Shown in pieces: positions 1 to 11,761 of a stretch of DNA of 64,000 nt. Both the position numbers and the translations under genes were made by a program. The stretch is from positions 17,050,001 through 17,114,000 of the forward strand of contig OY727102.1 of NCBI GenBank assembly GCA_963402885.1, in the 5' to 3' direction. The notes under the pieces are model-generated. The model saw nothing but the letters and a program-made list of their open reading frames with translations. It did no database searches and was not told the DNA's origin. The stretch comes from Antedon bifida. Its lineage: Eukaryota; Echinodermata; Crinoidea; Comatulida; Antedonidae. Position 1 is the stretch's first letter. The number at the start of each line of letters is the position of its first letter.

Positions 1-1194
1 AATATTATTTTTTTCCTCTTCGCCAAAATGGCAAATGCAATAGCATTCCAAAATAATAATTAAAAAATACAACACAAAAAACACACATCAATGCATAGCA
101 AAAATGCAAATTGTAGCAGCACTAGTTAACAATGGGCATAGACAAAGCTTCTTCATGGAACATTGACTCAAATTTTATTCGAACAACATTTTTGGATCAG
201 CGGCACACATTTATAAAATGGTGCGTAAACATTAACAATACATACAGTTACAAAAATAAATTACATCAAAACTAAAAAAAACTAGATTTGAACTTGTCAC
301 TTTGATTTGACGAGTTCGGGTTCCGCGCAACGCAACATGCACGTACGTTAAAATATGAACGTTGACAATTATTATGCCATCCTATGACATGAATTAAATA
401 TGTTTACAATTGTTCCTATTTTGTGTCATAAAGCATAACAGTATTTACAGAATACACTGTTTGTTATATGCATAGATGAAATTACGAGACCCATCTTTTA
501 TTTTAATCCAATTTTTAACAAAATGTCATCAAAATGTAACATAAAGATAGGAATTTTAGAAGATAATTATCTAAATAATTACATTAATGAAAATTTGAAA
601 ATCTGACTTTTTGAATTCAACTGGACATATGATGATGTCATGACATCATATAGGGCCAAAATAAAAAAATAGCTTGTTTCCAGTTGAGCGCCCGGGTGGA
701 ATTTTTGTCGAAAAAAAAAAAAAAAATTACAAAAACAATTTTTTTTGGGATTTCCCCTATTCATCAGATAGCATAGTAGACCTGGTAGGAGAGGACTGTC
801 TACATCTGGTTTTATTTCATATAAATATTAGGTGTATTAACGATCCATATAAATAATAAGGTACGATGTTTTTTAATGTTTCGTTTAGTTTAAAACAATG
901 CGATCAAAAAAGGCATGTGAAGACCCTAACAACAGCAAGCTACTTAGCCGAACTTAGCTGGCAGCGGACGGAGAAAACATGATACAAAAACAATTTGTTT
1001 GTAGGCCATACCTACGACTATTCATACACAGAGTTTTAACCACGGTAAAAATCAAGCCAATGACATTATGTAGTAGAAAATAAATCATAGTTATTTTCCG
1101 AGTTTCGATTTCTGAAGCTTTTTTGTTAGTATAATCCATATTTATAAGAATTCAAAACATATTTCTTCAGGACATGGCATGGTGGACGCCGACT

Positions 1195-1765
1195 CCTCTC
1201 GCTCTCCTCCTGCACTCTGCACATGTATTGTGGACTATACCATTTCCTTCGGTAAAAACGCGTTTGTTAATTTAGTGTACGACGTTGTTAAATAAGATTT
1301 TTCGATGATCTCTCGGCTGAATTATTGAGGTGGGTGCGATAAAATATAAATATAATATACTTCTAAGATCTTCGGGTTGTGGTGCGTGTTTAACTTTGGT
1401 ACTAAAAGTGGACACCCCTCTTTTTACACGTATAATGGACTAGACCGTGCAGGAACGCACATGGTATTTTCTTATCAGAGGGTGCGTGTACGTCAAATGG
1501 AATTGTTTTCCCAATGAATTGAATTTTGCGTGTGTTATGTTCGCAATATCGAATCAGCGGGAGGATCGAATTGCGTGTAATTTTTTTTCAACGACGGCGG
1601 CTAGGCCTAGCTCGATTATTGAGGCGGGGGTGGTGCGACTTTAATACTTTCAGTGACCTCCGATCGAGGAACATTTTTAGCTTGATTATTAAAAGTGTAC
1701 ACCCCTGTATTTTAATGTACTATCTATACCATGATTTACCACGCACGGCGGCCGGGACGATATTG
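1195..1765. repeat. degenerate tandem repeat, unit roughly 210-290 bp
   Basis: Similar landmarks recur in order: a GGACTATACC / GGACTAGACC / CTATCTATACC word at about 1230, 1437 and 1722; TTATTGAGG at about 1322 and 1616; and AAAGTGGACACCCCT / AAAGTGTACACCCCT at about 1404 and 1690. The copies are diverged, so this is an old local duplication. No coding content was recognised. Confidence 0.45.
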
Positions 1766-2098
1766 TTTTGGTTACAATTACAAATATGTTTGATGTTTTG
1801 TCTAGGCTGAGGGTAGGGCTTATTTAATATAGGATAGCCTACTAATTTAATAATCTGTTGAAATAGGTCTATCCTAGGCTCTATAGCTAGGTCTAAAATA
1901 GACTAGGATAGGCTATTTTTCTTTATCTGTACAGACAGGCGCTTTCGTGCCGTTGTGTCAGGTCTATGTAAACATTAGGCCTAGTTTAGCCGCGCGTATG
2001 TACGTCTACAGCGCAAAAAAAAAATTATCCGGCCTCCTGACTGGAATTTTTTTCAAGAAAAATCGACTGGAAACAAAATTTTTTTTTTTTTGGCCTAG

Positions 2099-2215
2099 AC
2101 AAAACTTGTATATGAATTCATATCTACAACAATTCGACAGCTTCCATAATAAGTTTTAATCATGCAGGTCACTTTTATTCTGAGGAGCTATAACAGATTG
2201 AAATATACTGTAGAC
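2099..2215 (+). repeat. dispersed repeat, copy 1
   Basis: This stretch resembles 2747-2862. Both run through a GATATCTACAAC-like word, CTTCCATAATAA, GGTCAC and GGAGCTATAA in the same order and spacing. Similarity is moderate. The element class is unknown. Confidence 0.45.
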
Positions 2216-2349
2216 AAAATTAAGTAAGTCACACGGTTCTTATTTTTTATATGACGACGTAATAAAAATTCAAATTTTTTTAATGCATGCGAAAGACAAT
2301 TGATTGAGAGAGAACATTTTAAAATGTAGGATGAAATGGGGTACCGTAA

Positions 2350-2660
2350 ATCTTCTAATAGTAACCCACACTCTAATCCATGGGGGTTACTATTAGAGTC
2401 ACAAAAACTTATGATGCAGCCGTATTTTGAAAATAAGGAGATATTGCATGTTGATCTCTGGATTCGGGGAGGATTGAGTGTTTTTGAGTTTATAAAATTA
2501 GAGTTTAACCAAAATTGTTTATTCCTACTTTTTCATTATTTTGCTGCGAGTTGCTGACCGGAAAAAGTTGGGGGTGGGTTACAATTTTCAGGTGCCTAAT
2601 TTAAGATTAGTAATAGTAACCCACTACTCTAATAGTAGCTCCCCTTCTAATAGTAACAAC
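2350..2660. repeat. small element bounded by CTAATAGTAACCC repeats
   Basis: The word CTAATAGTAACCC or its complement GGGTTACTATTAG occurs at 2356-2368, 2385-2397 (inverted), 2612-2622 and 2647-2660. The two left copies form an inverted pair around a CCATGG core. The arrangement suggests a MITE-like or satellite-like element of about 300 bp. No coding frame is convincing. Confidence 0.45.
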
Positions 2661-2746
2661 CCTAAAAAACAATCAAAGATTAACTAGTACTAAAGCACAA
2701 AAAATTATATTTTTAAAATTTGAATGGTGACGTCAGAACATCCGGT

Positions 2747-2862
2747 AGGTACAAATTTGACATGAATTGATATCTACAACTCATCGGCTTCCATAATAAA
2801 ATTTAAGAAATAGGGGTCACCTTTGATCCTAAGGAGCTATAATCGTCTCAAAATAGGCTTAT
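2747..2862 (+). repeat. dispersed repeat, copy 2
   Basis: Partner of the repeat at 2099-2215, with the same word order and orientation. The CTAATAGTAACCC element lies between the two copies. Confidence 0.45.
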
Positions 2863-3583
2863 TTTTTACACAAATTTGCATTGAATTGCCTATTTTCAAG
2901 CAAAATTTGTGGAAAGAAATCTGAATAAAATAGAAAAAAAAGATCCTAACAATAACAAGGGGTTATCCACCAAGTGCGGATAACCAATTAACTTTAGCAA
3001 GTAAATTTAAATAACTAAAAATAGAATTACAGCCAATAAACTCAAAGAGGAGAATGTTTCAAAAAGTTCAGTGATACTTTTATTAAGAAAGGGAAAAATG
3101 TTGATCTCAGACTGGTTTATGATAGGTTCTGAAATTAACACCTGTCCTATAATGGACTCAAACTATTGTAAGATGGCTCTCTACAAAAATAGATCTACAG
3201 AGTACCAAGGAATGTCTAGTAACAAACACAAGGGCAAGCCAGATAAAAAAAAACTGATTTATTAAAAAATGTGTGACAGTTAGAAATTTAAAATCAAACA
3301 AACAGTAATAATAAATATAATATTAATAAACCCATAATGATGAGCACGCTTGATGAGAAATTTCCTTGATTGACTGGACCGTGCCACAGCCCCCCACCCC
3401 CATGGTGGGGTCTGTGGAGAACCAACATTATACTACATTATGTTGTGCTCAATTACCTTATCTTCTTAATGTTATACAGTAATCTCATTTACTATAATAT
3501 AATTAACATTTTGTATAAACAAATAAATATATTATTAAACACCATGTACTTTAATAGTATACAGGTTATCAATAATAATTAAA

Positions 3584-4350
3584 AGGTTATGTTCACACAT
3601 AGCCTCTAATCCAGATAAAATAGTTCAAGGTCAGAATGTCTGTTCACACACATTCATGATCTTCATGATTTACTACCAATAACTGACATCATTTACCGAA
3701 AGTCACTTATTTTGTTGAACCGGAAGCAAATCCTGTGTGTAGTACTACCGGCCTAGACATTAAACACTGTACTCTATGATAATGTTAGCCTACTAGCTAT
3801 TTGCAAATGGTGGATGTCAATTGGCGAGAAAAAAAATGATATTCGGAAAACTGGTGTGATCAGCAGCATGAATTATTCCGACGACGTACAAGAGGTTCAA
3901 TGATTTGTGCGACGGAGAAGAAAGAACACATCCCATACATGAGTGAATAAATCATACAAACAAAATCATTCATTTATTATTTTATATTGATTGATTGATG
4001 AAAAACAAAACAAAGTAAAAAAACTCCAGGCTACTAGTACTGTGTATAATAATAATATACTGTAGATTTAGATTCGGCCTAGTTCTTTTAAAGTAGAAAA
4101 AGCCCTTTCATCGAAATGTGTTAATGACAGCTTGTTTAGCCTTTTTCTTCTGCATGTGATAAAATAACCCTGCGACCCTGATTTGACACCAAGGATATAA
4201 AATAAGCTTATAGGCTATTATTAATGAAACAAAGGTTATTATCTCTAGTCTATTCCATTGCGTTCACGATCTGGATAGCCTATCACGCAGGCTGCAATCG
4301 GTTGTCTCAATTTCTGGATTACAGTCCGCTAGCTAGTGTGAACCAGGCCT
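3584..4350. mobile_element. non-autonomous DNA transposon-like element (about 770 bp)
   Basis: The ends form an imperfect inverted repeat. The left end reads AGGTTATGTTCACACATAGC and continues to TAATCCAGA. The reverse complement of the right end reads AGGCCTGGTTCACACTAGC and also reaches TAATCCAGA. The interior has no long open frame. Target-site duplications are not clear, so the superfamily is left open. Confidence 0.5.
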
Positions 4351-5044
4351 AAACAAAATAGTAAAATCAATATTTACATACTTTATGTGACCCATCGCAT
4401 GTCATTTGCAAGTTGTCTTTTTTGCTGACTGACGTTTGGGGGATTTAATAATAATAGACAATTGTGAATGTAATTGTGGGAAAAATAGTTGTAGGAAAAG
4501 CATAACATGGGCCGGTGTCTTGAAATCCCCTGAAAATGCTGTTAATTTTTGTTTTTACACTTGGCTGGTCACGACTGTCATCTCTCTTCTGCGCAAGATG
4601 GCTTTCATACCACGAAAATTGTGTTACTATCTAGGCTAGTAGACCTAGGTAGGAGGGTAGCCTCCAGACCTTCCTAATCTTCTAATCTAAACTAATATTA
4701 ATAATAATTATGTTGTTTGTTTATGTTTTCAAACAATAAACTCTAGCAAATTATTGAAGAAAGGCAGACATAAACAATTGTCAATATCGTCGGTAACCGG
4801 GAAACATCAAGCGAAGAAGAAGCCTTTAGACCACCGTTGCGAAGCAGCCAACCAAACAAGTAGTTGCCCTGCCGCCTGCGTTTTTGCTGCAGCAGTTTTA
4901 GTATGTACCATGCGGCATGCGTGATATTCCAGGCAGGCTATACACAGATACCCTAACACTAGCTTCATCTATAAAAGTCATAAAACTACAGTGAATTATT
5001 AAAACTAATAACATAATTACATTACAAAATTATAAATTGGTCCA

Positions 5045-5178
5045 AAAAATACCTACTTCTTTACTTTTAATACATTCGTTTTATCAAAATAAACTTTTTT
5101 AGACGGTTTCACAACCAGAGAGCCTAAACCTTCTCTATCGTCGCCAGAGGCTGCTCCTCCTATCGCGGTAAAACGCGC
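5045..5178 (-). other. candidate first coding exon of a divergent minus-strand gene
   Basis: On the minus strand an open frame reads through TAIGGAASGDDREGLGSL and VVKPSKKVYFDKTNVLK, then meets a donor-like GTAAAG at a codon boundary. Composition is GC-richer than the surroundings, as at a promoter-proximal exon. No in-frame ATG is visible upstream in the exon, the protein is not recognised, and no second exon is certain. It would be head-to-head with the C8orf76 gene, about 145 bp away. Confidence 0.25.
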
Positions 5179-5179
5179 A

Positions 5180-5322
5180 TGTGGTCGTCGGGTCAGCAGT
5201 CAGATTTTTGTATGCGCACACGTCACAAAAGTAAAGTAAGTTTAAAGGTCGAAGAAAATTACAGACACGTTTGTTGTTGAAAACAACTTTCTCCTGTGTG
5301 GGTTTGTGTTGTGGTGAGAATC
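5180..5322. promoter_or_regulatory. likely 5' flank of the C8orf76 homologue
   Basis: This is a short GC-richer stretch with several CpG dinucleotides, directly before the start codon at 5323 and next to a possible divergent exon. No TATA box is evident. It is placed by position only and could serve both strands. Confidence 0.3.
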
Positions 5323-8278
5323 ATGGATTCGTTGCCTTTTGGGTTTGAAGAAGATGATGACTTATTCGAATCGAGAAGCAGAGAAAAATCGATCCAAAAC
5401 ATAATTTATACTCCAAAGATGTGTTCTTTTGAGGTTAATAATAATTTTTAAAATGCCTCCTCTCAGAATCAGTCAGACCAACCACCATGTCCATGCTTTG
5501 CTATGGAGGTAACCTCCATGATGGGCCATGGCATGGTCAGACTCTTCTCTCTCTTTTCTTTGTGTCTATATGTATGTGGTGCCTGCTGTCTAGTCACAGC
5601 ATGGAGGTATTTTACCTCGTTATATGCCATTTTTTATTTAAAATAATAAACAAATTGTGTAATTCAGTACTACATTCTTATTTATATATAGTGGTATATG
5701 GACCAGAATCACGCTGCTCCAGATGAGAAAGTAGAGCTAGCAAAATTTGTGATTTTATCTGCGGACCAATGTTTTTACAAACAACAGTATGCAGAAGCAA
5801 AAAAGCATTACCAAAGAGGACTTGAATTGTTGTTGCAAAATAGTTCATTAAGAAGAAGATTTGTGGATGGACTTGCAAGATGTTGCTGTTATCTAAAGGA
5901 CTTTCAGAATGCTCAGACATTAGCAGAACAAATGGTAAGATGAAGCATGGAGGATATACCTCCATTGATGAAGTATTGATGCATTAACATAACATAACCC
6001 TATAACACATAGATTCATGTTTGTTACAATGTATGTAGGTATAATCCCACTTCTGGTCTAATCGCACCCCCTACTTTTTGTCTGATTTCACAAACAGGCA
6101 TATCCCTGGGTATAGTCCGAGTACAATTGACTTTTGGCCCCTGACTCTAGCCGGTTCAGATGATTTTTTACAATAAATGTTTACAAATAATTTTTTTTTT
6201 CCTGAATCAGGGTTTCCTCAGGCATAGTCCCACCCCTCAAAATCAGCCCAAATTCGTGTTTTAGGGGGGCGGGATTTTACCAGAGGCTATACGGTATTTT
6301 TTTTCTGTTTCCAGGTGCATGACAGCAACAATGATGACCAGCGTAGTTCTGCACTTAGCTTACTATTAACTGTACTCCGAGAGAAACAGGATCTAGAAGG
6401 TAGGCCTACTGGAAAGCCTGGAAGGTATCACAAAATTACTCTCTACAGTAATTTTCTTCTTGCTAATTTTACCTCTTTCTTAATATTTTTATATATCCAA
6501 CCATGAAGGTTACTGTTACTTCTATAATTATTTTATTATGTGTATCTTTACATTTGTCTAGAGTGAAATTCAGGATTTAATTATACTAATGGTTGAACCT
6601 TTCAATAAGCCAGGCACTGTCTAATAATTATTAAATTCCTGATGGCCTTTTTACGACCTGATTTTAATGTAGAAAGAGAGAATTACCAAATGCGACATTC
6701 TGCAGTCACAAAGAGACTGATTTAAAAAAAGTTTGCAGTCGAATGGATATTTAGAAATTAAAACAATAGGCATCTTTTTATAATATTTTCTAGTTTGTTG
6801 ACATTATACAATTTTTTTTTTTTAGGTGAAATAAATACCCTTGAGAATTGGATAGATATACATCCGTTGAATGCTCATCTTTGGAAAAAACTAAGTGATG
6901 CATATAAAAGAAACATAAAACAAATTGATATCGGTGATATAAGCCAAGAGAATAATTTCCAATTAAAAACTGTCTGTTCTTCTTTATTTATATCAAGGTA
7001 TGGCTTTGAAGATTTTAATAACTTCCTTTTCCAATCGCCTGTCTTGTTGGGCTCATAGGTCGACCATGGCAATCCCATTAGGGTACAAGTCATGCTCATC
7101 AAGTCGTCATTGCATGGTAATGCACAAGATTGGCCAAGCAGTTAAGACAGTGGAACCGTAATTACGTAGCCATAACATCGGCAAGGGTTCGAGGCTCACT
7201 CGCTCTATGGTTCTGATGGTAGAACAAGTCTTCTCGGATAAGGACTATAAATCGTAGGTCCTGTGTACACATCTAGCTCATTTGCACTTTAAAGTTCACA
7301 TACAACATCTTTCGAGATGAGTATGGGGGTTACCATGGTATACTAGTACACACACAGCCACTCGTGCAATTGAGACTCGACCGTTTTAAAGGTGTTTACC
7401 ACCTGTTGGTCCCATGAATCCTTCACTAATGTACATCTTGGTGAGAAGTTGAATAAATAATAAATAAAATTAACATATTGTCTGCCAAAAAGAGATACCA
7501 AAACGTAGTATGATAAAAGAATGATATTTAAGCTCTTTCTACACTATCAAACTAGTTTGAAAAAAAAAGTGTGATGTGCCCAAATTGATTGATATGTAGA
7601 TTGATTGTAAACCAGTACTTTTAACATATGTTTCAAGACAGTTTTGTAACAACACACAACTGATGAAGTCTAGCTGACAGCTAGACGAAACTGTCTGGAA
7701 ACGCAAGTTAAAATTACTGGTTTACTATCAATGAACTACATATCAATATACTAATCGAAACCAGAGGAAAATGGTTTCACTATTTGTGTTGATATTACTT
7801 CCTTCATAATGTGAATGATTTTGTTTTCAAATTTGTAATAAGCATAATTTTTTTGTTGTAGATTCTGTTTAGAAATTTTCCAAGGTGGTCAATCATCATT
7901 TGCAAAACTTAAAACTACAAAAATGCTTAAAGAGGTATTTTTTTTTTTTTAGTTATTTCAATTTGAGGATGGACATTTAACTGGCCATTGGCCGGTGGAC
8001 CGGTGTTATTGCAAATACTGGTTGAGCAATTATGCAATTTAACACTCCTTTTTATATTTATGTAGATTCAGCTGGAACTTGACAAGTTGCACTTAAATTC
8101 AGCAACGCAGTTGAATATTGAAGAGCACTGTAAAGCACTTGTATTTAGCATCAAGACACAGCCTACTGACGAAACAACAGACGATGGCAGTGTTCAGGAG
8201 AACCAAATAAAAGCAGAAACTAAACAGGAAAAGACCGGTCTTAGATTTCAACAGCATTATTTTCCATGGCTGTTTTAA
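5323..8278 (+). CDS. C8orf76: C8orf76 homologue (TPR-like protein of unknown function)
   Basis: Six exons join in phase: 5323-5433, 5692-5934, 6315-6399, 6826-6997, 7862-7934 and 8066-8278. They give 298 aa; the human protein is about 380 aa. The N-terminus is acidic (GFEEDDDLFESRSREK) and is followed by YTPKMCSFEWY, which aligns with the YCAKLCEPQWFYE segment of human C8orf76. Helical TPR-like stretches follow (FVILSADQCFYKQQYAEA, LARCCCYLKDFQNA). Next comes LENWIDIHPLNAHLWKKLSD, which matches the human segment with LISLHPFNPWNWGKLAEAY. All junctions use GT-AG. The shorter length comes mainly from the middle and C-terminal parts. The function is poorly known in any species and none is assigned here. 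The gene is convergent with SLC66A3, with 462 bp between stop codons. The assignment rests on ordered similarity along the chain, recalled from the human protein and not searched. Confidence 0.85.
5503..5519. repeat. short fold-back motif ATGGAGGT-A-ACCTCCAT
   Basis: A perfect 8-bp inverted repeat around one base lies in intron 1 of the C8orf76 homologue. Related CATGGAGGT words recur at about 5601, 5946 and 40229, each followed within about 10-20 bp by a partial complement. It may be a very small fold-back element or a favoured hairpin sequence. Confidence 0.4.
7124..7471 (+). mobile_element. tRNA-derived SINE, family S1 (copy in C8orf76 intron 4)
   Basis: The head (GATTGGCCAAGCAGTTAA, then GCAAGGGTTCGAGGCTCACT) resembles the A and B boxes of a Ser/Leu-type tRNA. 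The body contains CTTCTCGGATAAGGACTATAAA and CATCTTTCGAGATGAG, shared with copies at 16770, 37898, 38640 and 50998. It ends in a short AATAAATAAT tail. The insertion is intronic and in the same sense as the host gene. Confidence 0.75.
7530..7585. mobile_element. MITE family A, truncated copy
   Basis: The left end (TTAAGCTCTTTCTACACTATC, then AACTAGTTTGA and GTGTGATGTGCCC) is shared with the full copies elsewhere. The right half is missing. It lies in intron 4 of the C8orf76 homologue. Confidence 0.7.
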
Positions 8279-8439
8279 AATTATAAATATACAATGTTAC
8301 GCATGTTTCAATACCTGACATTCCACATCTCATGTCAAGTGCTTCTCACGCATCCCACCATACGAAAAATGTCTATCTATTTTTCATATGTAAACATAAC
8401 ATAGATAGTGTATAAATATTATAATAATAATTAAATATA

Positions 8440-8445
8440 TTTATT
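8440..8445 (-). other. candidate polyadenylation signal of SLC66A3
   Basis: AATAAA on the minus strand, about 300 nt past the SLC66A3 stop. If used, the transcript would run into the 3' flank of the convergent C8orf76 homologue. Confidence 0.35.
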
Positions 8446-8667
8446 CTGTATATTATCAATGATTATACAATATATAATTAACTGCCTTTTTTATAAATAT
8501 AAAAATTATTAGTACTGTTAATAATTGATAATTACAGTTGATATTGCTTAAAATAGAAATCCCAAGATCTTGTCAATGACGTAACCACGAACGTATGTCT
8601 TTGGTAATCCTTTTTACTGTATCAATATACATCACATTGTTAAAGATAAAGTTTTAAAGGAAGACTA

Positions 8668-8673
8668 AATAAA
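8668..8673 (+). other. candidate polyadenylation signal of the C8orf76 homologue
   Basis: AATAAA on the plus strand, 390 nt after the stop codon at 8278. Use of this site would make the two convergent 3' UTRs overlap. Confidence 0.35.
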
Positions 8674-8740
8674 CATTAGACCTAATACCAACCAGTTTTA
8701 TAACTGTAAATTTAACTTGTTGTATTTTGTAATTTCATTC

Positions 8741-11700
8741 CTATAGTGATTTTGATTTCCCTGGCTTGTAATAATAGATAGTTATCAAAACTAATGCACT
8801 GGCAGATACAGATATTAAATTGTGTCCAATTGCTGCAAAAAAGAAAATTTTAAATTATATAAAAAACAAGTAGTACATGTGGGTGATTTTTAATCTCTTT
8901 TTTTGTAATTGAGACAATTTATGCTATCTATGGCATTGATGAACCTTGTAAACACACTTTAACTGTGTGATTGTTGTATCAATGGAACACCATACTAAAT
9001 TTGTAAAGCCCACTACCCCCAACAAAAATAGTAGTAGCATAATTATAAAAATGAATTATTGTAACTTTAACTAACCCATTGAATCTCCCGTCTCTACAGC
9101 AACTGAAATAAGGCGACCTATAAGAAATTAAAGTGTTTTAATTAGAATATTTGTGTGAGCCTAATTACAATATGGTTCTGATTGACTCTGGTATAACCAG
9201 AGTAAACTACTATTGTGATAATAGGCCTGCACTGACTGAAATTGGAAAAAAAAGTAACCATTACATTAACTATGTGATTTGTCGTACATTAAAAATCCTG
9301 TATAAAGGGCATATTTACACAGACGAGCAGTAATTGTAAGCAGAAAAACACATGCTTATCCCACAAAATCTGTATCTAGTGGGTTTCACACCATTTGGGT
9401 AAATGGTCATAAGAAATAACAAAGATCCTATTGTTGTCTTGGACATACAGTATAAACAAATGTCCAAGACAAAGAGTTTGCTTAATTCTATAGTGAGAAA
9501 AGGAAGGGGTAATTTTATGTATTTAAACCAGTATAGTAGTAGTCTACTATAAGAACTTGATACTAATTGGGGATTTTGTTGAAAGACAATAGGTTTAGAT
9601 ACAATGAGTAAAAACAACTTACTGAGGCCAGTTGTGACCGACAAAATCCAGGTAACTTGACTCATGGACGACGAGTCCTTTACTTCCACCATTTCCTTGA
9701 TGAATAAAATACGACTGTAAAGTATGATTAATGGACAGGTTGCCTAGGTTAAAAGAAAAGGGAACAAAAATGAAATGCTTGTCAATTAAAGATCAATTTG
9801 AGAGTTTTGGTACGTTAGTCTTCATCCAAAAATCAACAATCAATATGCTCATCATGGCACAAATTTGTACTTAATGGTGCAAATGCAAAATAATTCTAAA
9901 TGAAATCCCTGAAAAGTTTACAGTACTCATCAGCTCTGAAACTATAAAATGTATGTGGACATAGGGTAGACTTTTCTGATTATAAAAGGTTGCACATCCT
10001 TTGAATTAGACTTGCCCCAAGTCTGTATTTAATGTCTTGTTTAGTCCACCAGTTGACGTTTTTTCGATTTTTGTGTGGAATTATAAGGTCATGTACGTAT
10101 TAACTATACGTATGAAACGCCATATGTGCCAAAATATTTGTCTTTTTACTCGGTATAGAACCTAGACTACATTTGAATAAGATGTAAAGCTGTTTGGTAC
10201 AGATTAAAGAACTCTGTACACTATTCGGGATCGTCTCCTAGTGTGCTGATCTGGGTAGACGCTGCACTAATGGCTGCCGTTTGTCTGTAGTGGCCTCATC
10301 CAAATTTTCTAAGTACGTAGAGGATGATAATAAATACCTTTACCTATACCTTATTCACTTTATTAACTTTTGCAGTACATTGTCAAATGTGTGTTATCCA
10401 TAGTGTCTTACCATTGCAATTGATAGTATATTGATAGGAACAAATCCAGAGGCAGACAGAGACACACATGCAAAAAATCTAAAAAGTTGAAATATATCAA
10501 GGAAAATGATAAAATATGTTATTTAATAAAAGTATCACCATTTAATTGGGCCATCACAATATTACATTGTCAAAATAGTCTGAATTAAGGGTCTTTCAAC
10601 AGTTTTGGTCTGGCACTGGCAAATAAAATTGAACGTCAATGTTTCGTTTTCACGATGCTCCATGTGACTATGCACCAATCGTAATGCGCACAGTCGCTTG
10701 AAAAATGATGTTCGCTTTGATTTGCCAGCGCCGGAACAGAAGTGTGCCGGAACAAATCATCAAATACAAAAAAAAACATTTATAGTATTGCAATGCAATT
10801 TCTACCGTATAAATTCCTAATTTTTATCTATATATAATTTTTGAAAAAGAAAGTAGAGAAATTGCAAAAAAAATACAAAATAAGGATACATAATGGCCTT
10901 GACTAGAGATTCGAGAGTAAGCATATCACAGTATGACAGCATCACAGATATCAGAAGCATTTCTACAAAAAATAAAACACACATACATATTTTTTCATGT
11001 AAATTAATCTATAAAATAAATGCTAGATGGAGACACTGCATAAACACTCAGCTGAAATAATATATACCTACCTTGTATTAAAATTAATAAATACTCGGCA
11101 TATAATTGCAGTGAATACCCATTTACAAAATTGTAGACAAGGATAGCTGAAAAACTAAAAACATAGATATCGGTATATAAAAGATCCAACATCCATCTTT
11201 TAAATATTTAAAAATAAACTGGAGATGTTTCATTGATGTCATTAATTTTTGCTAGTTCATTTGTTTTTGTTGTCAATAAAAGTGAATGAAATACCATAAT
11301 TGTATTATTTGGACACACAGTACTAGTGTATCATAGTTGATGACTATAGCGCCGTTGTTGGCTGCCGATGACACGATGGGGACTCTTAGGGGAGAAGAAT
11401 GTTGTTGAAAAGGTATAACATCTTAGTCCACAGCGCCTTTGATCACTTGTTGCTGGAATTGGCGCTTTACAAATGTGTATATATTATTATTATTATGAAT
11501 CAAAACTACTGTATACCATTGCATACTAAACAGAAATCTACTATACAGTGATTTAGCGCCTTACCAATATGTTTCCAAAAGTACGGCCCTTAACGATACA
11601 CCATCTATATTGCCAGACTTAAAGATTGTCCAAACAGTCGGTAGTTTATTAAATGTACATGGAATAATACAATATAAGTTTAAGAGTGTCAGGATATATG

Positions 11701-11761
11701 GCCAGTAGCTATTACTGATAATAATTCCATCATTTTCACCAGCCTCAACAGTTCCCTCCAT
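8741..11761 (-). CDS. SLC66A3: SLC66A3 (PQLC3) PQ-loop membrane protein
   Basis: Seven exons join in phase on the minus strand: 11565-11761, 11072-11154, 10890-10962, 10412-10478, 9623-9743, 9076-9117 and 8741-8832. They give 224 aa (human about 202). The start ATG has A at -3 and G at +4. Hydrophobic segments run through the whole chain, as expected for a seven-helix SLC66 transporter-like protein. The first PQ-loop reads NKLPTVWTIFKSGNIDGVSL at residues 38-57; the usual KLPQ is KLPT here. Exon 2 (ILVYNFVNGYSLQLYAEYLL) and exon 3 (EMLLISVMLSYCD) follow the human order. The second loop region is ILYSRILFIKEMVEVKDSSS followed by MSQVTW, as in the human VSALTW segment. The tail is YYYKPGKSKSL. 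Human SLC66A3 is little studied, so the substrate is unknown. Exons 3, 4, 6 and 7 are very short and were placed by phase and similarity; the exon 3 donor (GTATCC) is the least certain. Confidence 0.85.
10604..10740. mobile_element. small MITE-like element in an SLC66A3 intron
   Basis: The ends are an inverted pair: GGTCTGGCACTGGCAAAT on the left and ATTTGCCAGCGCCGGAAC on the right. The interior of about 100 bp is non-coding. It lies in the intron between exons 3 and 4 of SLC66A3. Confidence 0.5.
11340..11495 (+). repeat. SINE- or LINE-tail-like repeat ending in (ATT)n
   Basis: The stretch ends in GGAATTGGCGCTTTACAAATG followed by a TTATTATTATTATTA run, a common 3' form of short retroposons in aquatic animals. 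It lies in SLC66A3 intron 1. The head is not recognised, so the class is uncertain. Confidence 0.35.

Larger units (their letters stand above)
1..5044. other. left flank without a confirmed gene
   Basis: No exon chain with homology could be built on either strand. The stretch holds degenerate repeats (listed separately), A- or T-rich runs and short open frames with no recognisable motif. It may contain introns or downstream exons of a minus-strand gene whose possible first exon lies at about 5045-5175, but no second exon could be supported. Confidence 0.6.
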
